Shown piece by piece: positions 1 to 7,329 of a stretch of 64,000 bases of DNA. The notes under the pieces were generated by a model. It saw only the letters and a program-made list of their open reading frames with translations, made no database searches and was not told the DNA's origin. The DNA comes from Pyxidicoccus xibeiensis (GTDB taxonomy: Bacteria; Myxococcota; Myxococcia; Myxococcales; Myxococcaceae), in the NCBI RefSeq assembly GCF_024198175.1, contig NZ_JAJVKV010000004.1, forward strand, positions 620,001-684,000, in the 5' to 3' direction. The stretch's first letter is position 1; each line of letters starts with the position of its first letter. The translations under genes were made by a program, and so were the position numbers.

Positions 1-1
1 G

Positions 2-2266
2 CGCTCGGAGCTGGTCTTCCTGCAGGACACCCGCGCGGGCCAGGAGGGCCAGAGCGGCCACGTGGTGGTGCGCCAGGGTGACCGCGTCCTCGACCCCTCC
101 ACCCAGAAGAGCTACGCGAACACCGAGGAGTACCTGAAGGAGAACCCCCAGTATCAACAGGTGGGCACGCTCTCCGGCGCCAAGGCCGGGAAGATCTTCT
201 CCACCGCGCCCGGCTCCCCGGAGCGCCAGAAGGCCCTGGAGGAGGCGAACATCTCCCCCGAGCTGCAGAAGATGATGGTGGCGGACCCCGGAGGCACGGC
301 CGACACGAAGAAGAGCCTGAACCCCGAGTCCGTGGCCGCCGCGAACAAGGACTACGAGCACCTGAAGGACCGCCTCAATCCGCAAGCCTACGGCCTCGAG
401 CTCACGAAGCTGCTCCGCGAGCATGCCGGGGACAAGGACTACCAGGCCCAGCTCATCGGCCGGATGAAGGAAGGGGACGCCGAGAGCGCCGCGCTCAACA
501 AGGCCCTCAAGGGCCAGGGCGGCATCTTCCACAAGGACCCTGCCACCGGCGAGTCCAACCCCTACCTCGGCCGGCAGGAGGTGGTGGACGCGATGAAGGC
601 GGCCATCGAGGCGGGCACCCTCACGGAGACGGACATCAACATCCTGTCACGCGGCGATGGCACCGGCGTCTGGGCGGAGCTCGCCCCCCAGTTGGACGCG
701 ACCCTCGTCAACGTGAACGGCACGCTCAACCCGGTGCAGCACCGGACGCGAGAGGCGAACGAGACGCTCAAGGAGGTGGAGGCGAAGGAGAAGGAGCTGC
801 AGGACCAGCTCGCCTCCTTCGGCCCCGCGCTCACCGAGGACCAGCGCAAGGCGTACGTGAAGGCCTTCCAGAACGACGAGAAGAACAAGAAGGTCTACGA
901 GAGTCACCGGAAGGCGCTGGACGAGCTGGCGAAGACGCTGGGCGGGGACGTCAAGGCGCTCCATGCCGCGGGCCAGGACCGGCCCGAGGACGCGAAGACC
1001 ATCGCCAATGCGATGGCCCTCCTCGGCGCCTCTCCGGACCACGCGGAGTCCACGGTGAAGCTCGCCGGTGAGCTGGCGAAGCTGGACCCCAAGTCGAAGA
1101 TCCTCTCCGAGAAGGACGCGAAGAAGGGCGTCGAGGACGCCATCAACCAGACGGGCACCCGGCTGATGATGGAGTCCGAGCCTCCCGAGGCGGGCCTCGA
1201 GAAGCTCGGGAGCCTGCTGGAGCCGCTGAAGATCCTCACCGAGGGCACCAAGGGCGGGTGGGACTTCGCGAACGGGAAGACGTTCGTCGAAGCCTACAAG
1301 CAGGCCAAGGAAGGCAAGTTCGACCTCATCAAGGAGCTCATCGAGGGCGCGAAGGACCCCGTCTCCCGGGGCCTGGCCCGGACGATGATTGGCTTCGGCG
1401 CGCTGGCTGCCTACAACGCGGGCAAGTCCGGCGAGTACGAGGCGATGCTGAAGGAGGCGGGCGGTGCCTCGAAGGAGGCGCTGGGGCTGATTGCCCAGTC
1501 CACGGCGACGGCATCCGAGACGGGCAAGTGGCTGAAGCTGAATGTCGACCCGGCCAAGGCCGAGAAGTTCGCGAACTTCGCGGGCAGGCTGGCCCCACTC
1601 CTGGGAGTCGGCGTCGCCGCGCTGTCCGGGCACATGCACCTCAAGAGCCTCATGGAGGACCCGAACCTGGGGCTGGGCATCGCCTTCGTGGGGGACGTCA
1701 TCAGCGGCGCGGGCGCCATCCTCGAGCTGACGCCCGCAGCGCCGCTGGGCATCCTCATCAGCGCCGGAGGCGGCCTCGTCACCGCCACGGGCGAGCTGGT
1801 CGACTGGTTCCTCAAGCGAGGAGAAATCAAGGAGGACCAGCGCAAGTATCTGGAGGCCGCCGGCGTCTCCAAGAAGCTCATCGACGCCATGGCCGACGCG
1901 GACGACGACCAGGTGAAGGCCCTGGTCGAGGGCATGGGCATTCCTCCGGAGCGCCTCCAGGGGATTCTCTCCCGGTGCCCCGAGCTGCTGGATGGCCAGA
2001 CGCCGGGAGTCGGCCAGCTCGAGGCCATGCTGAAGAGCCGGGGCGTCCACGGCCCGGCGGCGGCGGACCTGCTGGACAAGATGACCCAGGCAGGCGGCGA
2101 CAAGGACACGAGGCAGGCGCTGTACCTCCTCGCCAACAGCGCGCAGTACACCTTCAGCGGCAGGAACCCGACCGAGCTCACCCGCGAGGACTGGGACCTC
2201 GTCCTCAACAACGCCAGGCGCGACGCCAGCGGCGACGCGAAGAAGGCCCTGGAGGCGCTCGGGTAG
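2..2266 (+). CDS. 3' part of a large protein of unknown function
   Basis: The reading frame is open to the left edge of the window, so the N-terminus is missing; the in-frame GTG codons at 62-68 lie inside coding sequence and are not a convincing start. The visible C-terminal ~755 residues begin with a segment around HVVVRQGDRVLDP that could be the His/Asp end of a papain- or transglutaminase-like fold (inference only). A long charged, helical Lys/Glu-rich region follows. Near the C-terminal third there is a Gly/Ala-rich hydrophobic stretch, roughly coding positions 1580-1800, that could insert in or contact a membrane. The tail is helical. No catalytic motif is certain. It could be a secreted or effector-like protein, but the function is unknown. 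Confidence 0.7.
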   Translation, partial: RSELVFLQDTRAGQEGQSGHVVVRQGDRVLDPSTQKSYANTEEYLKENPQYQQVGTLSGAKAGKIFSTAPGSPERQKALEEANISPELQKMMVADPGGTADTKKSLNPESVAAANKDYEHLKDRLNPQAYGLELTKLLREHAGDKDYQAQLIGRMKEGDAESAALNKALKGQGGIFHKDPATGESNPYLGRQEVVDAMKAAIEAGTLTETDINILSRGDGTGVWAELAPQLDATLVNVNGTLNPVQHRTREANETLKEVEAKEKELQDQLASFGPALTEDQRKAYVKAFQNDEKNKKVYESHRKALDELAKTLGGDVKALHAAGQDRPEDAKTIANAMALLGASPDHAESTVKLAGELAKLDPKSKILSEKDAKKGVEDAINQTGTRLMMESEPPEAGLEKLGSLLEPLKILTEGTKGGWDFANGKTFVEAYKQAKEGKFDLIKELIEGAKDPVSRGLARTMIGFGALAAYNAGKSGEYEAMLKEAGGASKEALGLIAQSTATASETGKWLKLNVDPAKAEKFANFAGRLAPLLGVGVAALSGHMHLKSLMEDPNLGLGIAFVGDVISGAGAILELTPAAPLGILISAGGGLVTATGELVDWFLKRGEIKEDQRKYLEAAGVSKKLIDAMADADDDQVKALVEGMGIPPERLQGILSRCPELLDGQTPGVGQLEAMLKSRGVHGPAAADLLDKMTQAGGDKDTRQALYLLANSAQYTFSGRNPTELTREDWDLVLNNARRDASGDAKKALEALG

Positions 2267-2324
2267 GGCCCCGGCGCCAGATGTCGATTGCCTCGTGGCA
2301 GGCCGGGCGCTCAGATGCCCGGCC

Positions 2325-3746
2325 ATGTCCACGAACCCGGATGCGACCCAGGCCCTGCTCTCCCTCTGCCAGGACCGCCGGCGCTGGCAGGCGGAGCTGA
2401 CCCCGGCCGCAGTGAGCGAGCTGCTCTCCCGGGGCGCGGACGTGCACGGACGCGGCAACTACGGCTCCACGCCCCTGCACTTCGCCGTGCTCGCGCCCTA
2501 CACGAAGAGCGACCCCCTCCCCAGCGTCGACGTGGTGCGCACCCTGCTGGAAGCCGGGGCAGACCCGAACGCGCGCGACGACCACGCCCAGACACCCCTC
2601 CTGCGAGCCCTGCCCTACGGCCGGGAGGACGCCACGCAGGAGCAGCGCGCGCTCGAAATCGTCCAACTGCTGCGCGCGGCGGGCGCGAAGGTGCCCTCCG
2701 ACGTGAAGGACGCCCGCGCCGCCGCGTTCCGCATCGGCAGCGCGCGCCTCTACCAGGAGCTGCTCGACGCGGGCGCCCCCATCGACGTGCGCAACGACGA
2801 CGACGCCACCCCGCTCCACCGGGCGGCCGACAGCGGGTTCGCGCCCATCGCCGAGCTGCTGCTCGCGCTGGGCGCCGAGGTGAACGCGCTCGACGGGCTG
2901 GGCCGCACCCCGCTCGGCGCCGCGCTGCGCGAGCGCTTGGACCACAGGGGCAAGCCCCACAGCCGCACTCCGGAATACGACGCCGTCATCGCCCTGCTGG
3001 AGCGCGCGGGAGGCCAGCCCCGCGTCCCCTACGCCCGGAGCGAGGACCCGTTCGCGCCCTTCCCCTTCGACACCGCCGCCCTGCGCGCCGCGGCGCCGAA
3101 GGGCAGGCGCTCCTTCCAGCTCGACGTCGACTCCGCCCAGGAGCTCGCCACCGGGCTCTACAGCTCCGGCGACCCCGACGAGACGCTGGCCGTCCTGGCG
3201 GCGCTGCGGGACGTGCTCGACGTGCCACCGAGACACGTGCGCCTCCAGGGACCGCTGACCCTGAAGCGCCCCTTCTTCCACCACGGAGACCTGGAGGTGG
3301 ACGGCCACCTCTCCATCCAAAAGCCCTTCGCGGTGACGGGCAGCCTCATCGTGCACGGCGTCCTGGAGGACAACGAGAACGACTCCCTCGTCAACGTCCT
3401 GGGAGACGTGCGCTGTCACGCGCTCAATACGGACGGCGATTTCAGCGTCCGGGGAGCCATCCACGCGCGCGACGTCGTCCTCGGCTTCTACAACGACCAC
3501 ACCCTGAGCGCCGACACCGTGCACGCGCGCGTCGTCATCGAGGACGAGCACGACGTCAGCGCCACGGTCCACGCCGAGCACCACTTCGACATCAACACGT
3601 ACCGGCAGGGCTACGGGGACGGCGTACCCGAGCGCCTGCGCGCGCTGTTCGTCGACGAGGTGCTGGATGAGGACAATCAGCTCGACAACAGCGAGCTGTT
3701 CGACCGGCTGCGCAAGGGCCTGCCCGTCTTCCGCGGACAGCCCTGA
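2325..3746 (+). CDS. Ankyrin-repeat protein with bactofilin-like beta-helix tail
   Basis: The first ~240 residues carry ankyrin-type repeats, for example STPLHFAVL, QTPLLRAL and ATPLHRAADSG followed by AELLLALGAEVNALD, so this half is probably a protein-interaction solenoid. The C-terminal ~170 residues are different: short alternating segments such as GDLEVDGHLSIQKPFAVTGS and GSLIVHGVLEDN resemble the rungs of a right-handed beta-helix, as in bactofilins and polymer-forming cytoskeletal proteins. No signal peptide is visible, so it is probably cytoplasmic. ATG at 2325 is preferred; a GTG at 2295 would add ten residues, and neither has a clear Shine-Dalgarno sequence. The stop lies 1 nt before the first copy of a 105-bp repeat. 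The partner is unknown. Confidence 0.8.
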   Translation: MSTNPDATQALLSLCQDRRRWQAELTPAAVSELLSRGADVHGRGNYGSTPLHFAVLAPYTKSDPLPSVDVVRTLLEAGADPNARDDHAQTPLLRALPYGREDATQEQRALEIVQLLRAAGAKVPSDVKDARAAAFRIGSARLYQELLDAGAPIDVRNDDDATPLHRAADSGFAPIAELLLALGAEVNALDGLGRTPLGAALRERLDHRGKPHSRTPEYDAVIALLERAGGQPRVPYARSEDPFAPFPFDTAALRAAAPKGRRSFQLDVDSAQELATGLYSSGDPDETLAVLAALRDVLDVPPRHVRLQGPLTLKRPFFHHGDLEVDGHLSIQKPFAVTGSLIVHGVLEDNENDSLVNVLGDVRCHALNTDGDFSVRGAIHARDVVLGFYNDHTLSADTVHARVVIEDEHDVSATVHAEHHFDINTYRQGYGDGVPERLRALFVDEVLDEDNQLDNSELFDRLRKGLPVFRGQP

Positions 3747-3747
3747 G

Positions 3748-3852
3748 CCGCCTCACTCGGGCGCGGCGAGCTCCTCCTCGAAGCTCGTCATGCCCTCCAG
3801 CACGGAAGCGCAGAGGCAGGCCGGGCCGTCCAGCGCGGTGAAGCCGTGCGCG
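3748..3852. repeat. 105-bp direct repeat, copy A (duplicated 3' end of the ChrR-like gene)
   Basis: This segment matches 5206-5310 at 102 of 105 positions, in the same orientation; the differences are at 3788, 3807 and 3825. Read on the minus strand it encodes the last ~33 codons plus stop of the ChrR-like anti-sigma protein (ending FEEELAAPE), with one residue changed (Ala to Thr). It has no start and is a detached gene end. It starts 1 nt after the ankyrin gene stop and borders the lipoprotein/DUSAM cassette. Confidence 0.95.
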
Positions 3853-3894
3853 AGCATGGCAACAGCGATAGCAGTCGCGATTAAGCTGCCTAGA

Positions 3895-4386
3895 ATGCAA
3901 AAGCAGAATCACGCTCTCGTGCGCTGGCTGGCGGTTTTCCTGGGTGGCCTCGCGGCGGGTTGCTCCTCGGGGGCACACTCCACCGCGCGCCGTGCACCCG
4001 CGTCGGCCCCTCCGCCCTACCTGGCGCAAGCCCCCACCTGCTGGAACTCGATGAGCTGCTGCATCCAGCGGAATCCTCTCACTCCTGTGCAGAGCTGCGG
4101 CGCCGACCCTCTGGAGGCGGCGAGGATCCTCAAGAGCATGGAAGAACTCAGTGAGGCCGCACAGACCGCCACCTTGAAGGGCGTCGATGTTCCCGAGCGT
4201 GGAGAGGAGCGCGACGACGGTGAGGAACGTTCGGACTGGAGGGAGTACTGCATCGAGCAATACACCCGGTGCATCGACCTCAGCTGGACAGGCAACTGCT
4301 CCAGCTGTCTCGACCGCTGCAAGGGGCAGCGAGGAAGATGGCCCGAGGACATGTGCAGCGCGCCCAGGCCCAAGCGTAAGCGATAG
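3895..4386 (+). CDS. Small Cys-rich lipoprotein of the DUSAM cassette
   Basis: This is a 163-residue protein with a type II signal peptide: MQKQNHALVRW, a hydrophobic core, and lipobox LAAGC. It is therefore probably a lipoprotein. The mature part has a Pro/Ala linker and then a Cys-rich domain with a CWNSMSCC segment and a C-terminal pattern C-x(6)-C...WTGNCSSCLDRC...WPEDMC, which suggests several disulphides outside the cytoplasm. It ends in a basic tail (PKRKR). It is 8 nt upstream of the DUSAM gene, clearly one unit, and both lie between 105-bp direct repeats. By analogy with Sit lipoprotein toxins it could be an exchanged or contact-dependent effector with the DUSAM protein as partner, but no toxin fold is recognised and that role is inference. 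Confidence 0.75.
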   Translation: MQKQNHALVRWLAVFLGGLAAGCSSGAHSTARRAPASAPPPYLAQAPTCWNSMSCCIQRNPLTPVQSCGADPLEAARILKSMEELSEAAQTATLKGVDVPERGEERDDGEERSDWREYCIEQYTRCIDLSWTGNCSSCLDRCKGQRGRWPEDMCSAPRPKRKR

Positions 4387-4394
4387 GAGATGCG

Positions 4395-5186
4395 ATGACA
4401 GACGAGGAACGGCTTGCCTGGCGACGCGTCGAGGAACTGGGCGAGAGGGTGTTGGAGCGGGGCGCGTCGCTAGAACTGGACGACGAGACCCGCGACATCC
4501 TGAGCGGGGGCGCCCATCTGATGGCCATCAGCCCCGCGGACATCGAGGATGCCCTGCGTGGCGTCGCGACGGCCACCACCCTCCTGCGGGAGCTCAGGCG
4601 GCGCATCCGGGAAGGTTCCCAGCGGCTGGGGAAGGCGACTTCCCAGGCGGAGTCCCTGCGAGACCAGGGGGATTTCGAGGATGCGCGAAAGGTGCTGGAG
4701 GACGCGCTCACGGTCGAGGTCGTTCTCCACTACCGCGAGCAGCTCGAAATCCAGCTCGAGTATCTGGCGACCTTCGAGGCCATCTGCCTGACCGGGCACG
4801 TTGAAGAGGACTTCCACCCGTGGGGGCAGCTTCGCGCCCTGGCGCTCCGGGCTCGACGGGGGAAACCTCTGGTGCGCCGCGACGACCTGCGCGACTTCCT
4901 GCTGCGAACAGCCCCCTCCGTGGCCATCAACGAGACCGAAGCGACCGAGGCCCTTCAGACCGTGGAGGGCACCGAGGCGCTCCTGGCGAAGATGCTGGAG
5001 CGCATTGATGACGGAAAGCGGCGCATCTCCCAGGCACTCTACCGGATGATGCTCCGCCAGGAGGCCGGCGACCTCGAAGGGGCACGCCAGCAACTGCGCG
5101 AGGTGCTGGCGGTGGAGGTCGTGCCACGGTACCGCCACATGGCCGAGGAGAACCTGGCGAACCTCGACGAACCGCCCAAGCAGTAG
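4395..5186 (+). CDS. DUSAM-domain protein, tandem double domain
   Basis: This 263-residue soluble protein contains two copies of the DUSAM domain, a paralogous family expanded in Myxococcus (TIGR02267). Each copy has the family pattern: an acidic N-terminal helix, a 'P-x-x-I-x-x-x-x-A-x-x-A-L' helix (ISPADIEDAL; VAINETEATEAL), a basic RRI helix, then 'GD-x-E-x-A-R-x-x-L-x-x-x-L-x-V-E-V-V-x-x-Y-R' (FEDARKVLEDALTVEVVLHYRE; LEGARQQLREVLAVEVVPRYRH). Domain 1 is about residues 1-135 and domain 2 about 140-263. No signal peptide is present. Function is unknown. It is coupled to the upstream lipoprotein, and the pair could be effector and immunity (inference). SD-like GGAGA lies just upstream of the ATG. 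Confidence 0.85.
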   Translation: MTDEERLAWRRVEELGERVLERGASLELDDETRDILSGGAHLMAISPADIEDALRGVATATTLLRELRRRIREGSQRLGKATSQAESLRDQGDFEDARKVLEDALTVEVVLHYREQLEIQLEYLATFEAICLTGHVEEDFHPWGQLRALALRARRGKPLVRRDDLRDFLLRTAPSVAINETEATEALQTVEGTEALLAKMLERIDDGKRRISQALYRMMLRQEAGDLEGARQQLREVLAVEVVPRYRHMAEENLANLDEPPKQ

Positions 5187-5205
5187 CCCAGGGCGTGCCC
5201 GGCCC

Positions 5206-5310
5206 CCGCCTCACTCGGGCGCGGCGAGCTCCTCCTCGAAGCTCGCCATGCCCTCCAGCACGGAGGCGCAGAGGCAGGCCGGCCCGTCCAGCGCGGTGAA
5301 GCCGTGCGCG
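5206..5310. repeat. 105-bp direct repeat, copy B (functional 3' end of the ChrR-like gene)
   Basis: This is the second copy of the repeat described at 3748-3852. It is continuous with the rest of the ChrR-like gene and supplies its last ~33 codons and stop. The similarity begins 5 bases past the stop codon and ends abruptly at 5310/3852. Repeat plus core gives a 1458-bp unit (3748-5205, or equally 3853-5310). Confidence 0.95.
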
Positions 5311-5846
5311 CTGCTCTCAGTCTTCTCCAGCTCCTCGCCCGGCCACACCTCGTGGCCGTCGTCCTCGCGGAAGCCGCCCTCCAGCACCAGGTTCCACTCG
5401 CGGCCGTGGTGGGTGTGCGTGGGGTAGCGCACGCCCGGGTGGAGGCGGAGGATGCCGGCCAGCATTCCCTCGCGCGCCGGTCCCGCCTCCACCGGCATCA
5501 GCTCGGAGCCCTCCACCGGTCCCGGCATCCACGCCGCCGGGTCGCTCACGGCCGCCAGCACCTCCAGCGCCCGCTCCCGCGTCAGGTCGAAGAAGGCCGC
5601 CACCCGGTCCGCGAACCGGGCCAGCCGCCCCGGCCCCTCCACCTGCTCCATCAGCCGGGACAGCACCTGGGGCGGGGGCTCCACCGGCGCCACCAGCGCC
5701 GTCAGCCCCTCCCGGGCGGGAACCCACCGGAGCGCCTCGGCACGGCAGCGGGCGCACTCCGTCAGGTGCCGCTCGGCCACCTCGGCGGTGGCGGCATCCA
5801 GGGTGCCCAGCGCCCACTCCGGCAGGATGTCGTCCAGGTGGTTCAT
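5211..5846 (-). CDS. ChrR-family anti-sigma factor with cupin domain
   Basis: This 211-residue protein resembles ChrR, the zinc anti-sigma factor that restrains an ECF sigma factor and responds to singlet oxygen or peroxide in other proteobacteria. The N-terminal zinc site HLTECARC (HxxxCxxC) marks the anti-sigma domain. The C-terminal half is a cupin, with PTHTHHGREWNLVLEGGF supplying the His/Glu metal ligands. ATG at 5846 starts the conserved MNHLDDILPEWALG. No ECF sigma gene adjoins it in the window, which is unusual because chrR normally follows its sigma gene. Its 3' end is duplicated at 3748-3852, so the DUSAM cassette sits exactly at this gene's terminus. The protein itself looks intact. 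Confidence 0.85.
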   Translation of the reverse strand: MNHLDDILPEWALGTLDAATAEVAERHLTECARCRAEALRWVPAREGLTALVAPVEPPPQVLSRLMEQVEGPGRLARFADRVAAFFDLTRERALEVLAAVSDPAAWMPGPVEGSELMPVEAGPAREGMLAGILRLHPGVRYPTHTHHGREWNLVLEGGFREDDGHEVWPGEELEKTESSAHGFTALDGPACLCASVLEGMASFEEELAAPE

Positions 5847-5910
5847 CGTCACATGCCGTCCCGTCACACTCTCTCTACGAAATGCGGGCCCGAGTGGATT
5901 TCCGCCACTG

Positions 5911-6747
5911 CTACACCGGCACCGCGAAGTCCCGCAGGGCGGCGTTGAGGCTCGTCTTCTGGTCCGTGGACTGTGTGCGCTGGCCGATGATGAGCGCACA
6001 CGGCACCATGAACTTCCCGGCGGGGAACTGCTTCTCCCGCATGCCCGGAATCACCACGCTGCGCGCGGGCACCCGGCCCTTGTAGATTTTCTCCTCGGGG
6101 CCGGTGACGTCGATGATTTGCGTGGACGCGGTGAGCACCACGTTGGCGCCCAGCACCGCCTCCTCCTCCACCACCACGCCCTCCACGACGATGCACCGGC
6201 TGCCCAGGAAGGCCCCGTCCTCGATGATGACCGGGGACGCGGTGGGCGGCTCCAGCACCCCGCCCAGGCCCACGCCGCCGGACAGGTGCACGTGCTTGCC
6301 CACCTGCGCGCAGCTGCCCACGGTGGCCCACGTGTCCACCATGGTGCCCGCGCCCACGCGCGCGCCGATATTCACGTAGCCCGGCATCACCACCGCGCCG
6401 CGCTCCACGAAGGCGCCGTAGCGCACCGTGCCCGGGGGCACCACCCGCACGCCCGCCGCCTCCAGCCCCTTCTTCAGCGGCACCTTGTCGTAGAACTCGA
6501 AGGGGCCCACCTCCATCACCTGCATCTCCGACACCGCGAAGAACAGGAGGATGGCCTCCTTCACCCAGGCGTTCACCTTCCACCCGCCCGGGCCCTTCTC
6601 CGCCACGCGCAGCTCGCCCGAGTCCAGCCGCGCCAGCGTCTCGCGCACGGCGGCCACATGGGCCGGGTCCTTCAGCTTCGTCCGGTCCGCGAACGCGGCG
6701 GACACCCTCTGGGACAGCTCGTCGATAGGGGACATGGCGGAAGACAT
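5911..6747 (-). CDS. dapD: 2,3,4,5-tetrahydropyridine-2,6-dicarboxylate N-succinyltransferase
   Basis: This 278-residue enzyme belongs to the succinylase branch of lysine and meso-diaminopimelate synthesis and transfers succinyl from succinyl-CoA to tetrahydrodipicolinate in the cytoplasm. An N-terminal helical domain contains KVNAWVKEAILLFF. It is followed by a left-handed beta-helix of hexapeptide repeats (VMPGYVNIGARVGAGTMVDTWATVG, shown here in spirit by VNIGARVGAGTMVD and HLSGGVGLGGVL), typical of trimeric DapD. Length matches the family. MSSAMSP at 6747 is taken as the start; a second in-frame ATG (MSPIDEL) lies four codons on. It is upstream of the ChrR-like gene on the same strand, 64 nt away, with no evident functional tie. 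Confidence 0.95.
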   Translation of the reverse strand: MSSAMSPIDELSQRVSAAFADRTKLKDPAHVAAVRETLARLDSGELRVAEKGPGGWKVNAWVKEAILLFFAVSEMQVMEVGPFEFYDKVPLKKGLEAAGVRVVPPGTVRYGAFVERGAVVMPGYVNIGARVGAGTMVDTWATVGSCAQVGKHVHLSGGVGLGGVLEPPTASPVIIEDGAFLGSRCIVVEGVVVEEEAVLGANVVLTASTQIIDVTGPEEKIYKGRVPARSVVIPGMREKQFPAGKFMVPCALIIGQRTQSTDQKTSLNAALRDFAVPV

Positions 6748-6799
6748 GGCGCCGCCTTGAATCACAATTCCGGGCGCCGCGCCGCACTCACGTACGGCC

Positions 6800-7120
6800 T
6801 CAGCGGTGTCCGTCCTTCCACCCCGCCGGCTCCGTCAGCGGCAGCGTGTACGTGGGCAACTCCCCGGCCTCCGGCCGCCCCGCGGGCACGCGCCGCCCCG
6901 CGTCCTGTCCCTCCAGCAGCACCGCGCCCCGGCCCACGTGCCGCACCCGCGACATGGGCACCTCCGCCCACCAGCGGCTGAAGGGCCAGCGCCTGACATA
7001 CAGGTGCTCCTCGCCCACCACCGCCACGTACCCCAGCTTCGTCCCGTCCCCGGCCCGCACCCGCATGCCCTGGATGATGGAGCGCCGCTCGAACGGGGAC
7101 CCCGACTCTGGCCACGCCAT
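6800..7120 (-). CDS. Small PRC-barrel/DUF2171-like protein
   Basis: This is a 106-residue protein with a compact beta-rich N-terminal ~65 residues: GMRVRAGDGTKLGYVAVVGE, LYVRRWPF and WAEVPMSRVRHV. That pattern resembles DUF2171/PRC-barrel proteins, which carry a 'G-x-x-V-x-x-x-D-G-x-x-L-G' turn. A short Pro-rich tail follows. The ATG at 7120 is fixed by a near-perfect Shine-Dalgarno sequence (AGGAGGTGA, 5 nt upstream). No signal peptide or membrane segment is seen. It lies 52 nt upstream of dapD on the same strand. Function is unknown. Confidence 0.75.
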   Translation of the reverse strand: MAWPESGSPFERRSIIQGMRVRAGDGTKLGYVAVVGEEHLYVRRWPFSRWWAEVPMSRVRHVGRGAVLLEGQDAGRRVPAGRPEAGELPTYTLPLTEPAGWKDGHR

Positions 7121-7329
7121 GCGTGTCACCTCCTGGACTCTCAAGCTGGGGGCCCTCCCCCTCGTCCGCGAGCACGCCCCGGGCGGCCGGCCGCCCGCCC
7201 GCCTCCTTGTGGCCATGAAGGACCATGTAGGATTACGGGGAAATCCTTACTTTTCGGGCTGGGGCCCTGGTTCTCTACCTGACAGTCGTGACAACCTAGG
7301 GGTCGCCTCCCACCCCCCTAGGAGGGCTC

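Noticed and set aside
3748..3852. A separate small gene on the minus strand next to the ankyrin gene.
   Set aside because: It is only the copied 3' end of the ChrR-like gene and has no start codon or ribosome-binding site.
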